The notes: generated by a model not told the origin, from the sequence alone. A stretch of 32,674 bases of DNA from Clostridiaceae bacterium (GCA_012730015.1 JAAYBT010000045.1:1-32674), one strand, 5' to 3'; positions 1 to 8,117 are shown, counted from the first letter of the stretch. Program-made: numbers and translations.

Positions 1-1
1 C

Positions 2-136
2 AGTGACAATATTTATGCAATGATTGAATCAAACTACTATTTCCTGATGTATCCCTTCTTGGCTGTAATTGTACCCTTTGCGGTAACATATTTATTTGTC
101 ATGTATCAGGTTTTCAGGACGGATAATTACGTATAA
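2..136 (+). CDS. C-terminal fragment of a membrane protein (5' end outside window)
   Basis: An open frame runs from the window edge to a TAA at 134-136 and gives 44 residues. The fragment contains one clear hydrophobic segment (FLMYPFLAVIVPFAVTYLFV) followed by a short polar tail ending RTDNYV, as expected for the last transmembrane helix of an integral membrane protein. The family cannot be identified from this piece. A transporter permease or a membrane-bound transferase would both fit. Confidence 0.6.
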   Translation, partial: SDNIYAMIESNYYFLMYPFLAVIVPFAVTYLFVMYQVFRTDNYV

Positions 137-184
137 AGCAAAGTAGCCCTGAGACAGCGTAATTTACAACAGCCCAGGGCTCTA

Positions 185-241
185 GCGCACAAATGGATAT
201 TATCAAATAATATCCAATGAGCGCTTGCGCGAATTGTGTGC
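185..241. other. Three-way-junction inverted-repeat structure
   Basis: A perfect 9-bp hairpin (GGATATTAT, loop CAA, ATAATATCC; 195-215) and a GCGC-TT-GCGC hairpin (221-230) lie side by side. Both are enclosed by pairing of GCACA (187-191) with TGTGC (237-241). The structure sits between the end of the upstream membrane-protein gene and the convergent mutase gene. It may end transcripts or be a mobile palindromic repeat. It has no T-run, so it is not a canonical rho-independent terminator. Confidence 0.5.
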
Positions 242-265
242 CAAAATCTGTTTATCCCCCGACAC

Positions 266-297
266 GCGTTTTTTAGCCCGAAGGGTTAAAAATACGC
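266..297. other. Long AT/GC hairpin between convergent genes
   Basis: GCGTTTTTTAGCCC (266-279) pairs with GGGTTAAAAATACGC (283-297) across a GAA loop, with one bulge and one G-T pair. It lies 50 bp beyond the stop of the minus-strand phosphoglycerate mutase and could act as its transcript end. With the junction at 185-241 it makes most of this 210-bp spacer self-complementary. Confidence 0.45.
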
Positions 298-347
298 TCT
301 GAGGCGGAGGTCTTAGGAGTATTTGATAAATAACAATAAACAGAAAA

Positions 348-1556
348 TCAACGTACCAGGAATTTGTCCATTAATGTATGGCCTTCCTCAACAAAAAGGC
401 CTGTCCTTTGTGCTTGGGATTCGTCGTAGCCGGTAGCTCCTGATGGTTTTTGACAGCTTTTTCTATAGATAATATAGGGAACCGGGTCCGAGGTATGTGT
501 TCTCAGCGATAAGGGCGTAGGATGATCCGGGAGAACCATAAGGCAATAATCCTCATAGGCAGCCAAACCCTCAAGCAGGGTGCCAACTACAAGGCTGTCT
601 ATTAGCTCTATGGATTTGACCTTGTTCTCTATTTCAAACCTGTGCCCGCATTCATCAGGCGCTTCCAGATGAACATATACAAAATCACGGCCTTTTCTCA
701 GTTCATCAAGAGTAGCTTCGGCTTTTCCCCTGAAGTTGGTGTTGATATTGCCGGTGGCACCCTCGACATCGATGGAATTCATACCTGCACATAGGCCGAT
801 TCCTTTAATAAGGTCAACAGCAGATACAACAGAACCTGTGATGGAGTATTTATCAAAAAACTTGGGGATAGCCGGCTTCTTACCTTCGCCCCACAGCCAT
901 ATGGAATTTGCTGGTCGAAGCCCTCGGGCAATCCTGGCTTGATTGACAGGGTGATTCCTTAGTATTTCATAGCTCTTCTTTTGAAGAGATAAAAACAATT
1001 CGCCTTTGTCACCGGACGGCAGATATGCGGCTATATTTTTCTCGAGTATATCATGAGGTGGGGTCATACTTCTGGTGCCAGCACCATTATGCCAAACCAT
1101 GCAGTGTCTGTAGCTGATTCCGGGGTGAAAGGTAATTTCATCGTCGGACAGATACTTATTAACATCCTTAATCAACTCTGCGGCTTCTGATGTAGAAATC
1201 TCATCGGAGCTGTAATCAATCATAGTGGCGGATTCATAGCCATCTTTCACATCTAGGTTTACCAGATTGCATCTGAAGGCAAGGTCTGTATCGGACAACT
1301 CAACCCCCATGCTTACAGCCTCCAAAGGGGATCTGCCCGTGTAATATCTTTGGGGATTATATCCCATGACCGAAAGATTGGCAACGTCGCTTCCGGGGGC
1401 AATACCATCAGGAATTGTTTTCACCATGCCGATTTCTCCGTTGGATGCCAGGAAATCTATATTAGGTTTACTTGCGAACTGAAGGGGAGTACGGTTACCC
1501 AACTGAGCTATAGGATAATCAGACATTCCGTCACCGAGGACTACAACATACTTCAT
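348..1556 (-). CDS. apgM: Cofactor-independent phosphoglycerate mutase, archaeal ApgM type
   Basis: 402 aa. The N-terminus VVLGDGMSDYP carries the metal-binding aspartate of the alkaline-phosphatase superfamily. It is followed by GIAPGSDVANLSVMGY (with the serine expected to carry the phospho-intermediate) and YTGRSPLEA. Near the C-terminus are HLEAPDECGH and VLPDHPTP, which supply the remaining metal ligands. The length fits the family. These enzymes interconvert 3- and 2-phosphoglycerate in the cytoplasm. Bacterial members were once proposed as homoserine kinases, so the substrate is not certain. The ATG at 1556 is preceded by GGAG at suitable spacing. The gene is alone on its strand, and its candidate promoter reaches into the adjacent 60-bp repeat array. 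Confidence 0.9.
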   Translation of the reverse strand: MKYVVVLGDGMSDYPIAQLGNRTPLQFASKPNIDFLASNGEIGMVKTIPDGIAPGSDVANLSVMGYNPQRYYTGRSPLEAVSMGVELSDTDLAFRCNLVNLDVKDGYESATMIDYSSDEISTSEAAELIKDVNKYLSDDEITFHPGISYRHCMVWHNGAGTRSMTPPHDILEKNIAAYLPSGDKGELFLSLQKKSYEILRNHPVNQARIARGLRPANSIWLWGEGKKPAIPKFFDKYSITGSVVSAVDLIKGIGLCAGMNSIDVEGATGNINTNFRGKAEATLDELRKGRDFVYVHLEAPDECGHRFEIENKVKSIELIDSLVVGTLLEGLAAYEDYCLMVLPDHPTPLSLRTHTSDPVPYIIYRKSCQKPSGATGYDESQAQRTGLFVEEGHTLMDKFLVR

Positions 1557-1580
1557 AATCTGTCAAATCTCCAATCTGTA

Positions 1581-1610
1581 ATGATATAAACTTGCTGGAG
1601 CGTCCTGCAA
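1581..1610 (-). promoter_or_regulatory. Candidate apgM promoter
   Basis: On the minus strand, TTGCAG (plus 1605-1610) and TATCAT (plus 1581-1586) are separated by 18 bp, upstream of the apgM ribosome site. The -35 element lies inside the first 60-bp repeat unit, so changes in the repeat array could alter this promoter. Prediction from consensus only. Confidence 0.4.
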
Positions 1611-1790
1611 CCTGCTTTAGCGTCAAAGCGGGACATTCCTCAGCAATGGCCTTGCAGGAGCGTCCTGCAACCTGCTTTAGCGTCAAAGCGGGACATTCCT
1701 CAGCAATGGCCTTGCAGAGGCGTCCTGCAACCTGCTTTAGCGTCAAAGCGGGACATTCCTCAGCAATGGCCTTGTAGGAGTGTCCCGCAA
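1591..1790. repeat. Tandem array of 60-bp units (three full, one partial)
   Basis: Full units lie at 1591-1650, 1651-1710 and 1711-1770; a diverged partial copy starts at 1771 and fades after about 1790. The period is exactly 60 bp, and full units differ at only about three positions near TTGCxGGAG. Each unit contains two dyads. TTGCAGGA-GCG-TCCTGCAA is perfect in unit 2 (1652-1670), and CCTGCTTT-AGCGTC-AAAGCGGG follows. Because 60 is a multiple of three, open frames with 20-residue repeats appear on both strands, but these lack ribosome sites and look like artefacts. The array fills the divergent spacer between apgM and the next gene. Confidence 0.95.
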
Positions 1791-1843
1791 CCTATTATAT
1801 CAGACAATGAAAATGTTGGAAAGCAAAATTCCCTAATTCAAAA

Positions 1844-1872
1844 TTGCCCGTGAATAAATCTTCCTGTATAAT
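1844..1872 (+). promoter_or_regulatory. Promoter for the anchored protein gene at 1941
   Basis: TTGCCC (1844-1849), a 17-bp spacer and a perfect TATAAT (1867-1872) lie about 70 bp upstream of the start codon. Confidence 0.6.
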
Positions 1873-1884
1873 ATAAACATATTG

Positions 1885-1915
1885 TTATCCGAAAAATAAT
1901 AGTGTATACGGATAA
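1885..1915 (+). promoter_or_regulatory. Inverted repeat in the 5' leader, possible operator
   Basis: TTATCCG (1885-1891) and CGGATAA (1909-1915) are perfect inverted repeats separated by 17 bp. They begin about 12 bp after the -10 box at 1867-1872, so they straddle or immediately follow the transcription start. A dimeric regulator could bind here, or the transcript could fold into a hairpin. No regulator is identified. Confidence 0.4.
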
Positions 1916-1940
1916 TAAGTGAAAGGCTTTGGTGACTATA

Positions 1941-3485
1941 ATGAAGCGAGTGCTTCTTGTAACGTTGATTTTATTAGTGCTGGCGGCGGTATTCATAGTC
2001 TGGGATATTGGGCTGGTACGTAATTCCGCAAAAAAGCCCGGTGATTTGATTATTGGCTTAAATGATGAAATGACACAGAACACCTCAGAGGCAGGCACAC
2101 AAGCAGAGAATTCCGGGGATGTAGATAGTGCTGTAGGACTATTCGGTAATAATTTGGAGCAGCTTGGTGAAGATGAGCAGGTCAATAACGACGCTGCTGC
2201 CAAGTCCATTTTAACAAGCAAGTCTATTTCGGTAGTGGGTAATACGCCCGAGTATGATATGAAGGTAACACTGTGTCAAGCGGCTGATTTGAAGCCATTT
2301 ATCAGATTTGAATATTTCATTAATGGCATTAGCGTCGTTAATGAGTTAGATGAGAAGCAAGTGCCTGAAATTTCCGGAATACTGGAAAGCACATCAAGTC
2401 AACAGGACGACATAAACACCCAGAGCATTCAGCAGCTGTTACTGAATCCTATGTATGGCCAGCTTTATATGTTGATTAGCAACAAGCCTGAAATAGAAGG
2501 TTCTCAGGCTACATTATACAGGATTAATCTGTCCGATATGGCTGTTGATAAACTATTTTCCTATGCGGCCATTTATGGAAGGATGGTTTTCAATAAGGAT
2601 TATAGCTTGTTGGCTTATAGCTTTATGGATTCGCCGAATATGAGTGCATATCAGGAGGACAGTCTACTGGCAGTTTACGACTGCAAGGCTGGCGAATATA
2701 TAGTGAAGGCGAACAGGGATGCTAATATGCAGCTAATAGGCATAAATAGAAGCCCTGACCTTTTGTATGATTATGAATTCCTGTCATGGAATTCTCTTGA
2801 TACCCTGAGACTAAAGCAAGGAACACGAAGAATGACCGATTTAGATAAGAAGCCTCTAGAAACAGAGGTTCTGTATGATATAATGAAAAATGTGCTGTTA
2901 AATCTCGATGGAAGCTTGCTCAAACAAGTTGAGGGCCAGGACGCAGCCGACACCGACGATGCAGAGGGAACCGATTCAGCGGCGATTGAGGCGCACAAGG
3001 ATGACAACATAGATGAAAATTCCGATAGCAGCGGCTCAAAGGATGTTTCGGATAGTGACAGTTCGGGCAAGGACGGAAATCAGCCCGATAATAAGGCGAT
3101 TGACAGTGAACCGGTAAAAGTGCTAAAAAGCTTTTACAGCTATTTGCAATCTAAGGATCAGTACCGGAAGGCTATGGATTTACTTGACGATGACTTCAAG
3201 CTAAGAATGGCCATGCTAAGGCAGTTTGGCGTGCAGGAAATCAGCAAAGGTGACATTGACGCCGGATATGATGAGGAGAGTGTGTCATTATTCAGTGATT
3301 TGCTAAAGGCTGCAAAGCTTGATACAATCACAGAGGAAACTAAGCTTCAGGATGACACTGTGGTCATCACATATTATCATATTTTTGGCATTAGCGCAGA
3401 TTCGCAGATTCGCCAACCCATGTCGGCCAAGATAGTTAAGTCACAAAAGGTGTGGGAAATTGTGTTAATAGAGGACGGGGTTTAA
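1941..3485 (+). CDS. Membrane-anchored extracytoplasmic protein of unknown function
   Basis: 514 aa from the ATG at 1941. A GTG at 1932 in the same frame is an alternative, with AAAGG five bases upstream. Residues 1-22 (MKRVLLVTLILLVLAAVFIV) form an uncleaved signal anchor. The body (about 30-335) has beta-rich segments without a family motif I recognise. Residues about 335-390 are an Asp/Ser-rich, low-complexity linker. The last 120 residues (VKVLKSFYSYLQ onward) look like a small alpha+beta domain of the NTF2/DUF4878-like kind, an inference from its helix-rich start and ending strands. The stop lies two bases before the next start codon, so it is probably co-transcribed with the TcdA-like gene. 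Function unknown. Confidence 0.75.
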   Translation: MKRVLLVTLILLVLAAVFIVWDIGLVRNSAKKPGDLIIGLNDEMTQNTSEAGTQAENSGDVDSAVGLFGNNLEQLGEDEQVNNDAAAKSILTSKSISVVGNTPEYDMKVTLCQAADLKPFIRFEYFINGISVVNELDEKQVPEISGILESTSSQQDDINTQSIQQLLLNPMYGQLYMLISNKPEIEGSQATLYRINLSDMAVDKLFSYAAIYGRMVFNKDYSLLAYSFMDSPNMSAYQEDSLLAVYDCKAGEYIVKANRDANMQLIGINRSPDLLYDYEFLSWNSLDTLRLKQGTRRMTDLDKKPLETEVLYDIMKNVLLNLDGSLLKQVEGQDAADTDDAEGTDSAAIEAHKDDNIDENSDSSGSKDVSDSDSSGKDGNQPDNKAIDSEPVKVLKSFYSYLQSKDQYRKAMDLLDDDFKLRMAMLRQFGVQEISKGDIDAGYDEESVSLFSDLLKAAKLDTITEETKLQDDTVVITYYHIFGISADSQIRQPMSAKIVKSQKVWEIVLIEDGV

Positions 3486-3487
3486 TA

Positions 3488-4912
3488 ATGCAGCATGCAT
3501 TTTCAAGGTTTGAAATGCTGGTAGGGGCGCAGGCTATTGAAAGATTGAGGGGTTCAAGGGTCGCAGTTTTTGGAGTGGGCGGAGTAGGCAGTTTTGTTGT
3601 GGAAGGCCTTGCAAGAAGCGGGGTAGGAAGATTTATTCTCGTAGATGATGATTTGATATGTCTTACGAATCTCAATAGACAATTGCATGCTACAACGAAA
3701 ACACTCGGCAGGCCAAAGGTGGAGGTTGTGAAGGAGAGGATTCTTGACATCAATCCCAAGGCAGAGGTTGTTACCCATCGCCTGTTCTATCTGCCTGAGA
3801 CTGCAGGGACGCTTTTGGATGGTGATATTGATTATATTGTCGATGCAATTGATACAGTAACGGCAAAAATCGATTTGGTTATCCGTGCAACGGATAAGGG
3901 AATCCCAATTATCTCAAGTATGGGAACCGGCAATAAATTCGATCCCACAAGACTTAGGATCACAGACATCAGCAAGACCAGCATTGACCCGCTGGCCAGA
4001 GTGATGCGAAAGGAACTGAGAAATCGAGGGGTAACTTCGCTGAAGGTGCTTTTTTCGGATGAGATTCCTTCGAGTCCATGCGCTGAAGAAGCCGACGATA
4101 CTCATTCCAACAGGCGCAAGGTCCCGGGAAGCACCGCTTTTGTCCCGCCGACTGCTGGTTTGATTATTGCTTCGGAGGTTGTCAGGGATTTGCTGGGAGG
4201 CTCATGGACGAAGTTTTTTTCTGAGAGGAGAACAGGGATGTTTAAAAATAGAATCGCAATATTTACCGGCCATTTTGGCAGCGGCAAAACCGAGATATCG
4301 GTAAACTATGCTTTGCAGATGGCGCAAGCAGGCATAAAAACCGCAATTGTCGATTTAGACATAGTGAATCCATTTTTTAGGACTACAGATGCAAGGAGGA
4401 TGCTGGAGGGAGAGGGGATAAGGGTCATAACACCGGTTTATGCTAATACAAATGTGGACGTGCCCTCGCTGCCTGCTGAAATAAGTGTGGTGTTCGAGGA
4501 CAGAAGCTATCATGCTGTACTGGATGTAGGTGGCGATGACCTTGGCGCAAAGGTTCTTTCTCGTTATAAGCAAGAGATAGTAGAGGAGGACTATGTCCAT
4601 TATTTTGTCATTAACACCCACAGGCCGATGACGAGAACTGCTGATGAAATCAAGAAAATGATTGATGAGATTCAAACCAGCTCGGGGCTTAAAGTAGATA
4701 TGCTGGTAAACAACTCGAATTTGCTTTTTGAAAGCTCTTCAGAAGTGATTGATGACGCCTCAGACATCATCGAGACGGTCTCAAGGGACCTTTCAATTCC
4801 AATAGGAATGATAGCGGGCATGAAGCAGGTATTGAAGGATTACAAGGGTAATCCCGGTATTGAGAGGCTGTATCTGGAAAAATTTATTAAGCTGCCTTGG
4901 GATATAACATAA
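3488..4912 (+). CDS. tcdA: TcdA-type tRNA t6A dehydratase fused in frame to a P-loop ATPase
   Basis: 474 aa as read. Residues 1-245 are an E1/ThiF-like domain: the nucleotide-binding GVGGVGS (about 29-35), the acidic VDDD strand end, NLNRQL, and a C-terminal FVPPTAG segment typical of TcdA, which cyclises t6A37 in tRNA. Residues from about 251 start MFKNRIAIFTGHFGSGKTE, a Walker A P-loop, followed by VDLDIVNPFF and LDVGGDD, as in the ATP-binding protein often found just before VOR/KOR ferredoxin genes. The two are normally separate proteins. The join falls right after a T7 run (4214-4220), and an internal AGGAG (4226-4230) precedes an ATG at 4238, so the ATPase may also be translated separately. 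One extra T would place TGA at the join. The start at 3488 has GAGGACGGGG upstream. Confidence 0.8.
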   Translation: MQHAFSRFEMLVGAQAIERLRGSRVAVFGVGGVGSFVVEGLARSGVGRFILVDDDLICLTNLNRQLHATTKTLGRPKVEVVKERILDINPKAEVVTHRLFYLPETAGTLLDGDIDYIVDAIDTVTAKIDLVIRATDKGIPIISSMGTGNKFDPTRLRITDISKTSIDPLARVMRKELRNRGVTSLKVLFSDEIPSSPCAEEADDTHSNRRKVPGSTAFVPPTAGLIIASEVVRDLLGGSWTKFFSERRTGMFKNRIAIFTGHFGSGKTEISVNYALQMAQAGIKTAIVDLDIVNPFFRTTDARRMLEGEGIRVITPVYANTNVDVPSLPAEISVVFEDRSYHAVLDVGGDDLGAKVLSRYKQEIVEEDYVHYFVINTHRPMTRTADEIKKMIDEIQTSSGLKVDMLVNNSNLLFESSSEVIDDASDIIETVSRDLSIPIGMIAGMKQVLKDYKGNPGIERLYLEKFIKLPWDIT

Positions 4913-4926
4913 TTAGCCTAATCGAC

Positions 4927-4955
4927 TTGCAATTAACTCGTATGAGATTTATAAT
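4927..4955 (+). promoter_or_regulatory. Promoter of the 2-oxoacid:ferredoxin oxidoreductase operon
   Basis: TTGCAA (4927-4932), a 17-bp spacer and a perfect TATAAT (4950-4955) lie 33 bp before the ferredoxin start. This gives the operon its own promoter, separate from the upstream ATPase gene. Confidence 0.7.
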
Positions 4956-4987
4956 AGTTAAAATCGCTTTAGAATGTGAGGTGCGAT

Positions 4988-5194
4988 ATGCCAAAGGTTA
5001 CTTTTAATGAAGAACGATGCAAGGGCTGTAAGCTTTGTGTTACTGTATGCCCTAAAAACATAGTCTTGATTGATGAGGAAAAGCTTAATCTCAAGGGCTT
5101 TCACCCGGCTGGAGTGAAAGAGATGGAAAAGTGCATAGGATGTGCCTTTTGCGCGACTATTTGTCCGGACTGTGTTATAGAAGTAGAGAAGTAG
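4988..5194 (+). CDS. 4Fe-4S ferredoxin subunit of 2-oxoacid:ferredoxin oxidoreductase (delta)
   Basis: 68 aa. Two cluster-binding motifs are visible: CKGCKLCVTVCP near the N-terminus and CIGCAFCATICPDC near the C-terminus, enough for two [4Fe-4S] clusters that pass electrons to external ferredoxin. The ATG at 4988 follows TGAGGTG with good spacing and is preferred over an in-frame ATG at 4976. It is the first gene of the operon; the alpha subunit begins 21 bp after its stop. Small ferredoxins in this position are typical delta subunits of VOR/KOR complexes. Confidence 0.9.
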   Translation: MPKVTFNEERCKGCKLCVTVCPKNIVLIDEEKLNLKGFHPAGVKEMEKCIGCAFCATICPDCVIEVEK

Positions 5195-5215
5195 TAATAG
5201 GGGAGGATCATATTA

Positions 5216-6271
5216 ATGGGAGAAAAGATTCTGATGAAGGGGAACGAGGCTATAGCCGAGGCCGCATTGAGAGCAGGCTGCCGGTTTTACTTCGGTTATC
5301 CTATAACACCTCAGACTGAGGTCGCACATTATTTTGCAAAAAAAATGGGGCAGTATGGCGGTACCTTTATTCAGGCCGAAAGTGAAATAGCGGCTATGAA
5401 CATGGTCTATGGAGCAGCAAGCGCCGGCGCCAGATGCATGACGTCTTCCTCAAGCCCCGGTATAAGCCTGAAGCAGGAGGCTATTTCCTACGCGGCATGT
5501 GCCGAGCTGCCTGCAGTTGTAGTTAACATTATGCGTGCCGGCCCCGGACTTGGCGGTATTCAGGCAGCACAGGGTGACTATTTCCAAGCCACAAAGGGCG
5601 GCGGTCACGGTGACTACAGGATGGTAGTCCTGGCGCCGAGCAGCGTTCAGGAATTATATGAGCTTACAGTGGAGGCTTTTAATATTGCAGATAGATACAG
5701 GACGCTTTGCATGATCGTCGGCGACGGGATGTTGGGCCAGATGATGGAGGGCGTTGAGTTTAAGGATAAAGAGGAGCTTTTCCAGGCTGACAAAAGCTGG
5801 GCGGCAACGGGCACGAAGATGGAGAGGGAGCACAATTACATCACCTCTATATACATTGAGCCTGATGTGCTTGAAAAGCACAACCTGAAGCTGCAGGAAA
5901 AGTATAGGACCATTAAGGAGAACGAGGCTCGCGTAGAGGTTTACAACTGCGAAGATGCTGATGTTATTGTCGCAGCTTATGGAACTGTTTCAAGAATCAT
6001 TAAGAATGTTATTAAGTCAGCTGCCGAGGAAGGTATAAAGGTTGGGCTAATCAAGCCAATCACTTTATGGCCCTTCCCGACAGAGGCGTTTGAGAAATAT
6101 GCCGATGTGCCCAAAGCATTTCTATCCGTAGAGCTAAGTGCAGGGCAGATGATTGAGGATGTCAGGCTGGCCCTTAATGGGAAGAAGCCTGTGCACTTCC
6201 ATGGCAGGATGGGCGGTATGGTACCGACTCAGAAGGAGATTCTGGATAAAATCAAGGATATTTTGAAGTAA
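5216..6271 (+). CDS. vorB: 2-oxoacid:ferredoxin oxidoreductase alpha subunit (VorB/KorA type)
   Basis: 351 aa. MKGNEAIAEAALRAGCRFYFGYPITPQTE is the conserved opening of the alpha subunit, with the pyrimidine-binding side of the thiamine diphosphate fold (GYPITPQTE). TSSSSPGISLKQEAISYA and RAGPGLGGIQ follow. The C-terminal domain from about residue 245 (DADVIVAAYGT) is the transketolase C-terminal-like domain. The complex oxidatively decarboxylates a 2-oxoacid with CoA to acyl-CoA and reduced ferredoxin. Branched-chain 2-oxoacids (VOR) or 2-oxoglutarate (KOR) are both possible; sequence reading does not settle it. GGGGAGG precedes the ATG. Confidence 0.9.
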   Translation: MGEKILMKGNEAIAEAALRAGCRFYFGYPITPQTEVAHYFAKKMGQYGGTFIQAESEIAAMNMVYGAASAGARCMTSSSSPGISLKQEAISYAACAELPAVVVNIMRAGPGLGGIQAAQGDYFQATKGGGHGDYRMVVLAPSSVQELYELTVEAFNIADRYRTLCMIVGDGMLGQMMEGVEFKDKEELFQADKSWAATGTKMEREHNYITSIYIEPDVLEKHNLKLQEKYRTIKENEARVEVYNCEDADVIVAAYGTVSRIIKNVIKSAAEEGIKVGLIKPITLWPFPTEAFEKYADVPKAFLSVELSAGQMIEDVRLALNGKKPVHFHGRMGGMVPTQKEILDKIKDILK

Positions 6272-6283
6272 AGGGGAATGACT

Positions 6284-7030
6284 ATGGCTATAGTATTTCA
6301 AAGACCACATGCATTAAAGGAAACTCAGCTGCATTACTGCCCGGGCTGTACTCATGGTATTGTGCACAGGCTGGTTGCGGAAGTAATCGATGAGCTGGAT
6401 ATAGAGGGCAAAACAATAGGTGTTTCGCCGGTTGGCTGCGCATATAATAACTATTTGTACTTCAATTGCGATATGGTGCAGGCAGCCCATGGAAGGGCTC
6501 CGGCTGTTGCAACAGGAGTTAAACGTGTACATCCGGAAAATGTTGTTTTTACCTATCAGGGGGATGGCGATCTGGCATCGATCGGTACTGCCGAGATTGT
6601 TCATGCGGCAAACAGAGGCGAAAAAATAACAACTATCTTTATTAACAATGCTATTTATGGTATGACCTCGGGCCAGATGGCTCCTACAACTCTACTGGGG
6701 CAGGTTACGACAACATCTCCCTTTGGTAGAAGAGCGGAAATCGAAGGTTATCCAATTAATATGAGCGAAATGCTTGCGACACTCAAGGGTGCCGTATTTG
6801 TGGAAAGAGTTTCCATGCATGATATAAAAAACATCAAAAATGCCAAAAAGGCCATAAAGAAAGCCTTCCAGGTACAGCAGGCCGGCCTTGGCTTTTCAAT
6901 AGTCGAAGTGCTTTCCAGCTGCCCTACCAATTGGGGAATTGATCCGACCAAGTCTTTGAAATGGATCGAGGAGAAAATGATTCCACAGTATCCCCTGGGC
7001 AATTTTAAGGGGAAGGATTTGGAGGTGTAG
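6284..7030 (+). CDS. vorA: 2-oxoacid:ferredoxin oxidoreductase beta subunit (thiamine diphosphate binding)
   Basis: 248 aa. HYCPGCTHGIVHRL near the start carries the conserved CPGC. GDGDLASIGTAEIVHAANR followed by FINNAIYGMTSGQMAPTT is the thiamine-diphosphate/Mg2+ motif of beta subunits. The start is placed at the ATG at 6284, because the upstream AAGGGG (6271-6276) is too close to the alternative ATG at 6278. It is the third gene of the oxidoreductase operon; only 12 bp separate it from the alpha gene. It forms the catalytic site with the alpha subunit. Confidence 0.9.
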   Translation: MAIVFQRPHALKETQLHYCPGCTHGIVHRLVAEVIDELDIEGKTIGVSPVGCAYNNYLYFNCDMVQAAHGRAPAVATGVKRVHPENVVFTYQGDGDLASIGTAEIVHAANRGEKITTIFINNAIYGMTSGQMAPTTLLGQVTTTSPFGRRAEIEGYPINMSEMLATLKGAVFVERVSMHDIKNIKNAKKAIKKAFQVQQAGLGFSIVEVLSSCPTNWGIDPTKSLKWIEEKMIPQYPLGNFKGKDLEV

Positions 7031-7034
7031 GATT

Positions 7035-7568
7035 ATGGCACAGCATGAAATTATTCTATCGGGCTTCGGGGGTCAGGGCATACAATCTGCAGGCATGATA
7101 ATCGCCTATTCGGCTATGCTGGAGGGCAAGTTTGTTTCATTCCTACCATCATACGGCGCTGAAATGAGAGGCGGAACATCCAATTGTCACGTTATTATTT
7201 CCGATGATCCTGTGGGTTCACCGATAATCAATAACGCAACGGTTCTTTTAGCAATGAACAGGCCATCATTGGACAAGTTCGAAAGCTGGGTAGAGCCCGG
7301 AGGTATTATCCTCTATGATAGCTCCTTGGTAAACAGAGAGCTTGCAAGAGAAGATGTGAAGGCATTTGGGATACCAGCTACTCAGATTGCATCTGACATG
7401 GGCAATCTTGCTTATGCGAATATTGTCATGCTTGGTAAGCTGCTTGAGGTGACCGGTGCCGTTTCCAGCGAGTATTTCGAAAAGGGACTTATGAAGGTAT
7501 TGCCGGAAAGAAAGCATTACATGATACCTGAAGAGATGAAAGCCCTTGATTTAGGCATGAAATACTAG
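7035..7568 (+). CDS. 2-oxoacid:ferredoxin oxidoreductase gamma subunit
   Basis: 177 aa. The N-terminal LSGFGGQGIQSAGMIIAYSAML and PSYGAEMRGGTSNCHV are hallmarks of the gamma subunit of the POR/KOR/VOR family. This subunit helps bind CoA and completes the complex. GGAGGTG lies just before the ATG, four bases after the beta-subunit stop. It is the last gene of the operon; the next gene is convergent. Confidence 0.9.
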   Translation: MAQHEIILSGFGGQGIQSAGMIIAYSAMLEGKFVSFLPSYGAEMRGGTSNCHVIISDDPVGSPIINNATVLLAMNRPSLDKFESWVEPGGIILYDSSLVNRELAREDVKAFGIPATQIASDMGNLAYANIVMLGKLLEVTGAVSSEYFEKGLMKVLPERKHYMIPEEMKALDLGMKY

Positions 7569-7594
7569 CCAAGAATCTTTGATCAGGAATAAAA

Positions 7595-7915
7595 TTATTG
7601 CACGATAGTGGCAGCCTGTGTGGACGAGTAATTTGCGGTATCTTCGAAGGTATATCCGCCAAATTCATGTTCGTGCAGGCTGTTTGATTCTAGGGAGCCC
7701 CCCATTTTGTGGATGTGGCCGTTTTCAGTCTTAATGGGCATCCCCGTAATACCACAGAAATAGTGTGTATGATCCCTATAGGAGCAAATACCGTAATAGA
7801 AATGGAAATGAAAGCTATTAACGCCTGCCATGTTCCCTGCATAGCCCAAAAGCCTGTGATTGTGCCCGTTTGCCATTTGACAGTCGAATTTGTATTTATG
7901 CGTATGAACTTTCAT
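7595..7915 (-). CDS. YmaF-like histidine-rich protein
   Basis: 106 aa. The sequence is full of His pairs in a repeating pattern (VHTHKY, NGHNHRL, HFHFYYG, RDHTHYF, NGHIHKM, LHEHEF), as in the YmaF family of small Firmicute proteins. The regular HxH spacing suggests metal binding, but the family has no established role. GGAGG lies seven bases before the ATG. It is monocistronic and convergent with the oxidoreductase operon. An NTF2-like or secreted function is not indicated: there is no signal peptide. Confidence 0.8.
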   Translation of the reverse strand: MKVHTHKYKFDCQMANGHNHRLLGYAGNMAGVNSFHFHFYYGICSYRDHTHYFCGITGMPIKTENGHIHKMGGSLESNSLHEHEFGGYTFEDTANYSSTQAATIVQ

Positions 7916-8043
7916 TGTATACCTCCATCCTCTTGTATTATATTATTTTTTTGCCGGAATTTCTATAAACGATTTCCTTATGATATGTTTTGCATATTGC
8001 AATGAATTATGAGTTGTATTATTTGGGGGCGAAATTGCAATTG

Positions 8044-8072
8044 ATGACATAAAACATAAAAAATGATACTAT
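8044..8072 (+). promoter_or_regulatory. Promoter of the CapA-like gene
   Basis: ATGACA (8044-8049), a 17-bp spacer and TACTAT (8067-8072), each five of six to consensus, lie 45 bp before the start codon. Confidence 0.55.
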
Positions 8073-8117
8073 ATTTCTAAGCTTAACACACGAAAACACA
8101 TAATTTGGAGAATAGAA

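Noticed and set aside
1531-1777. Open frames with 20-residue repeats on both strands of the 60-bp array
   Set aside because: They exist because the unit length is a multiple of three; no ribosome site or start context, and they lie within repeats.
1591-1790. CRISPR array
   Set aside because: Units are contiguous 60-bp tandem copies without variable spacers, and no cas genes are present.
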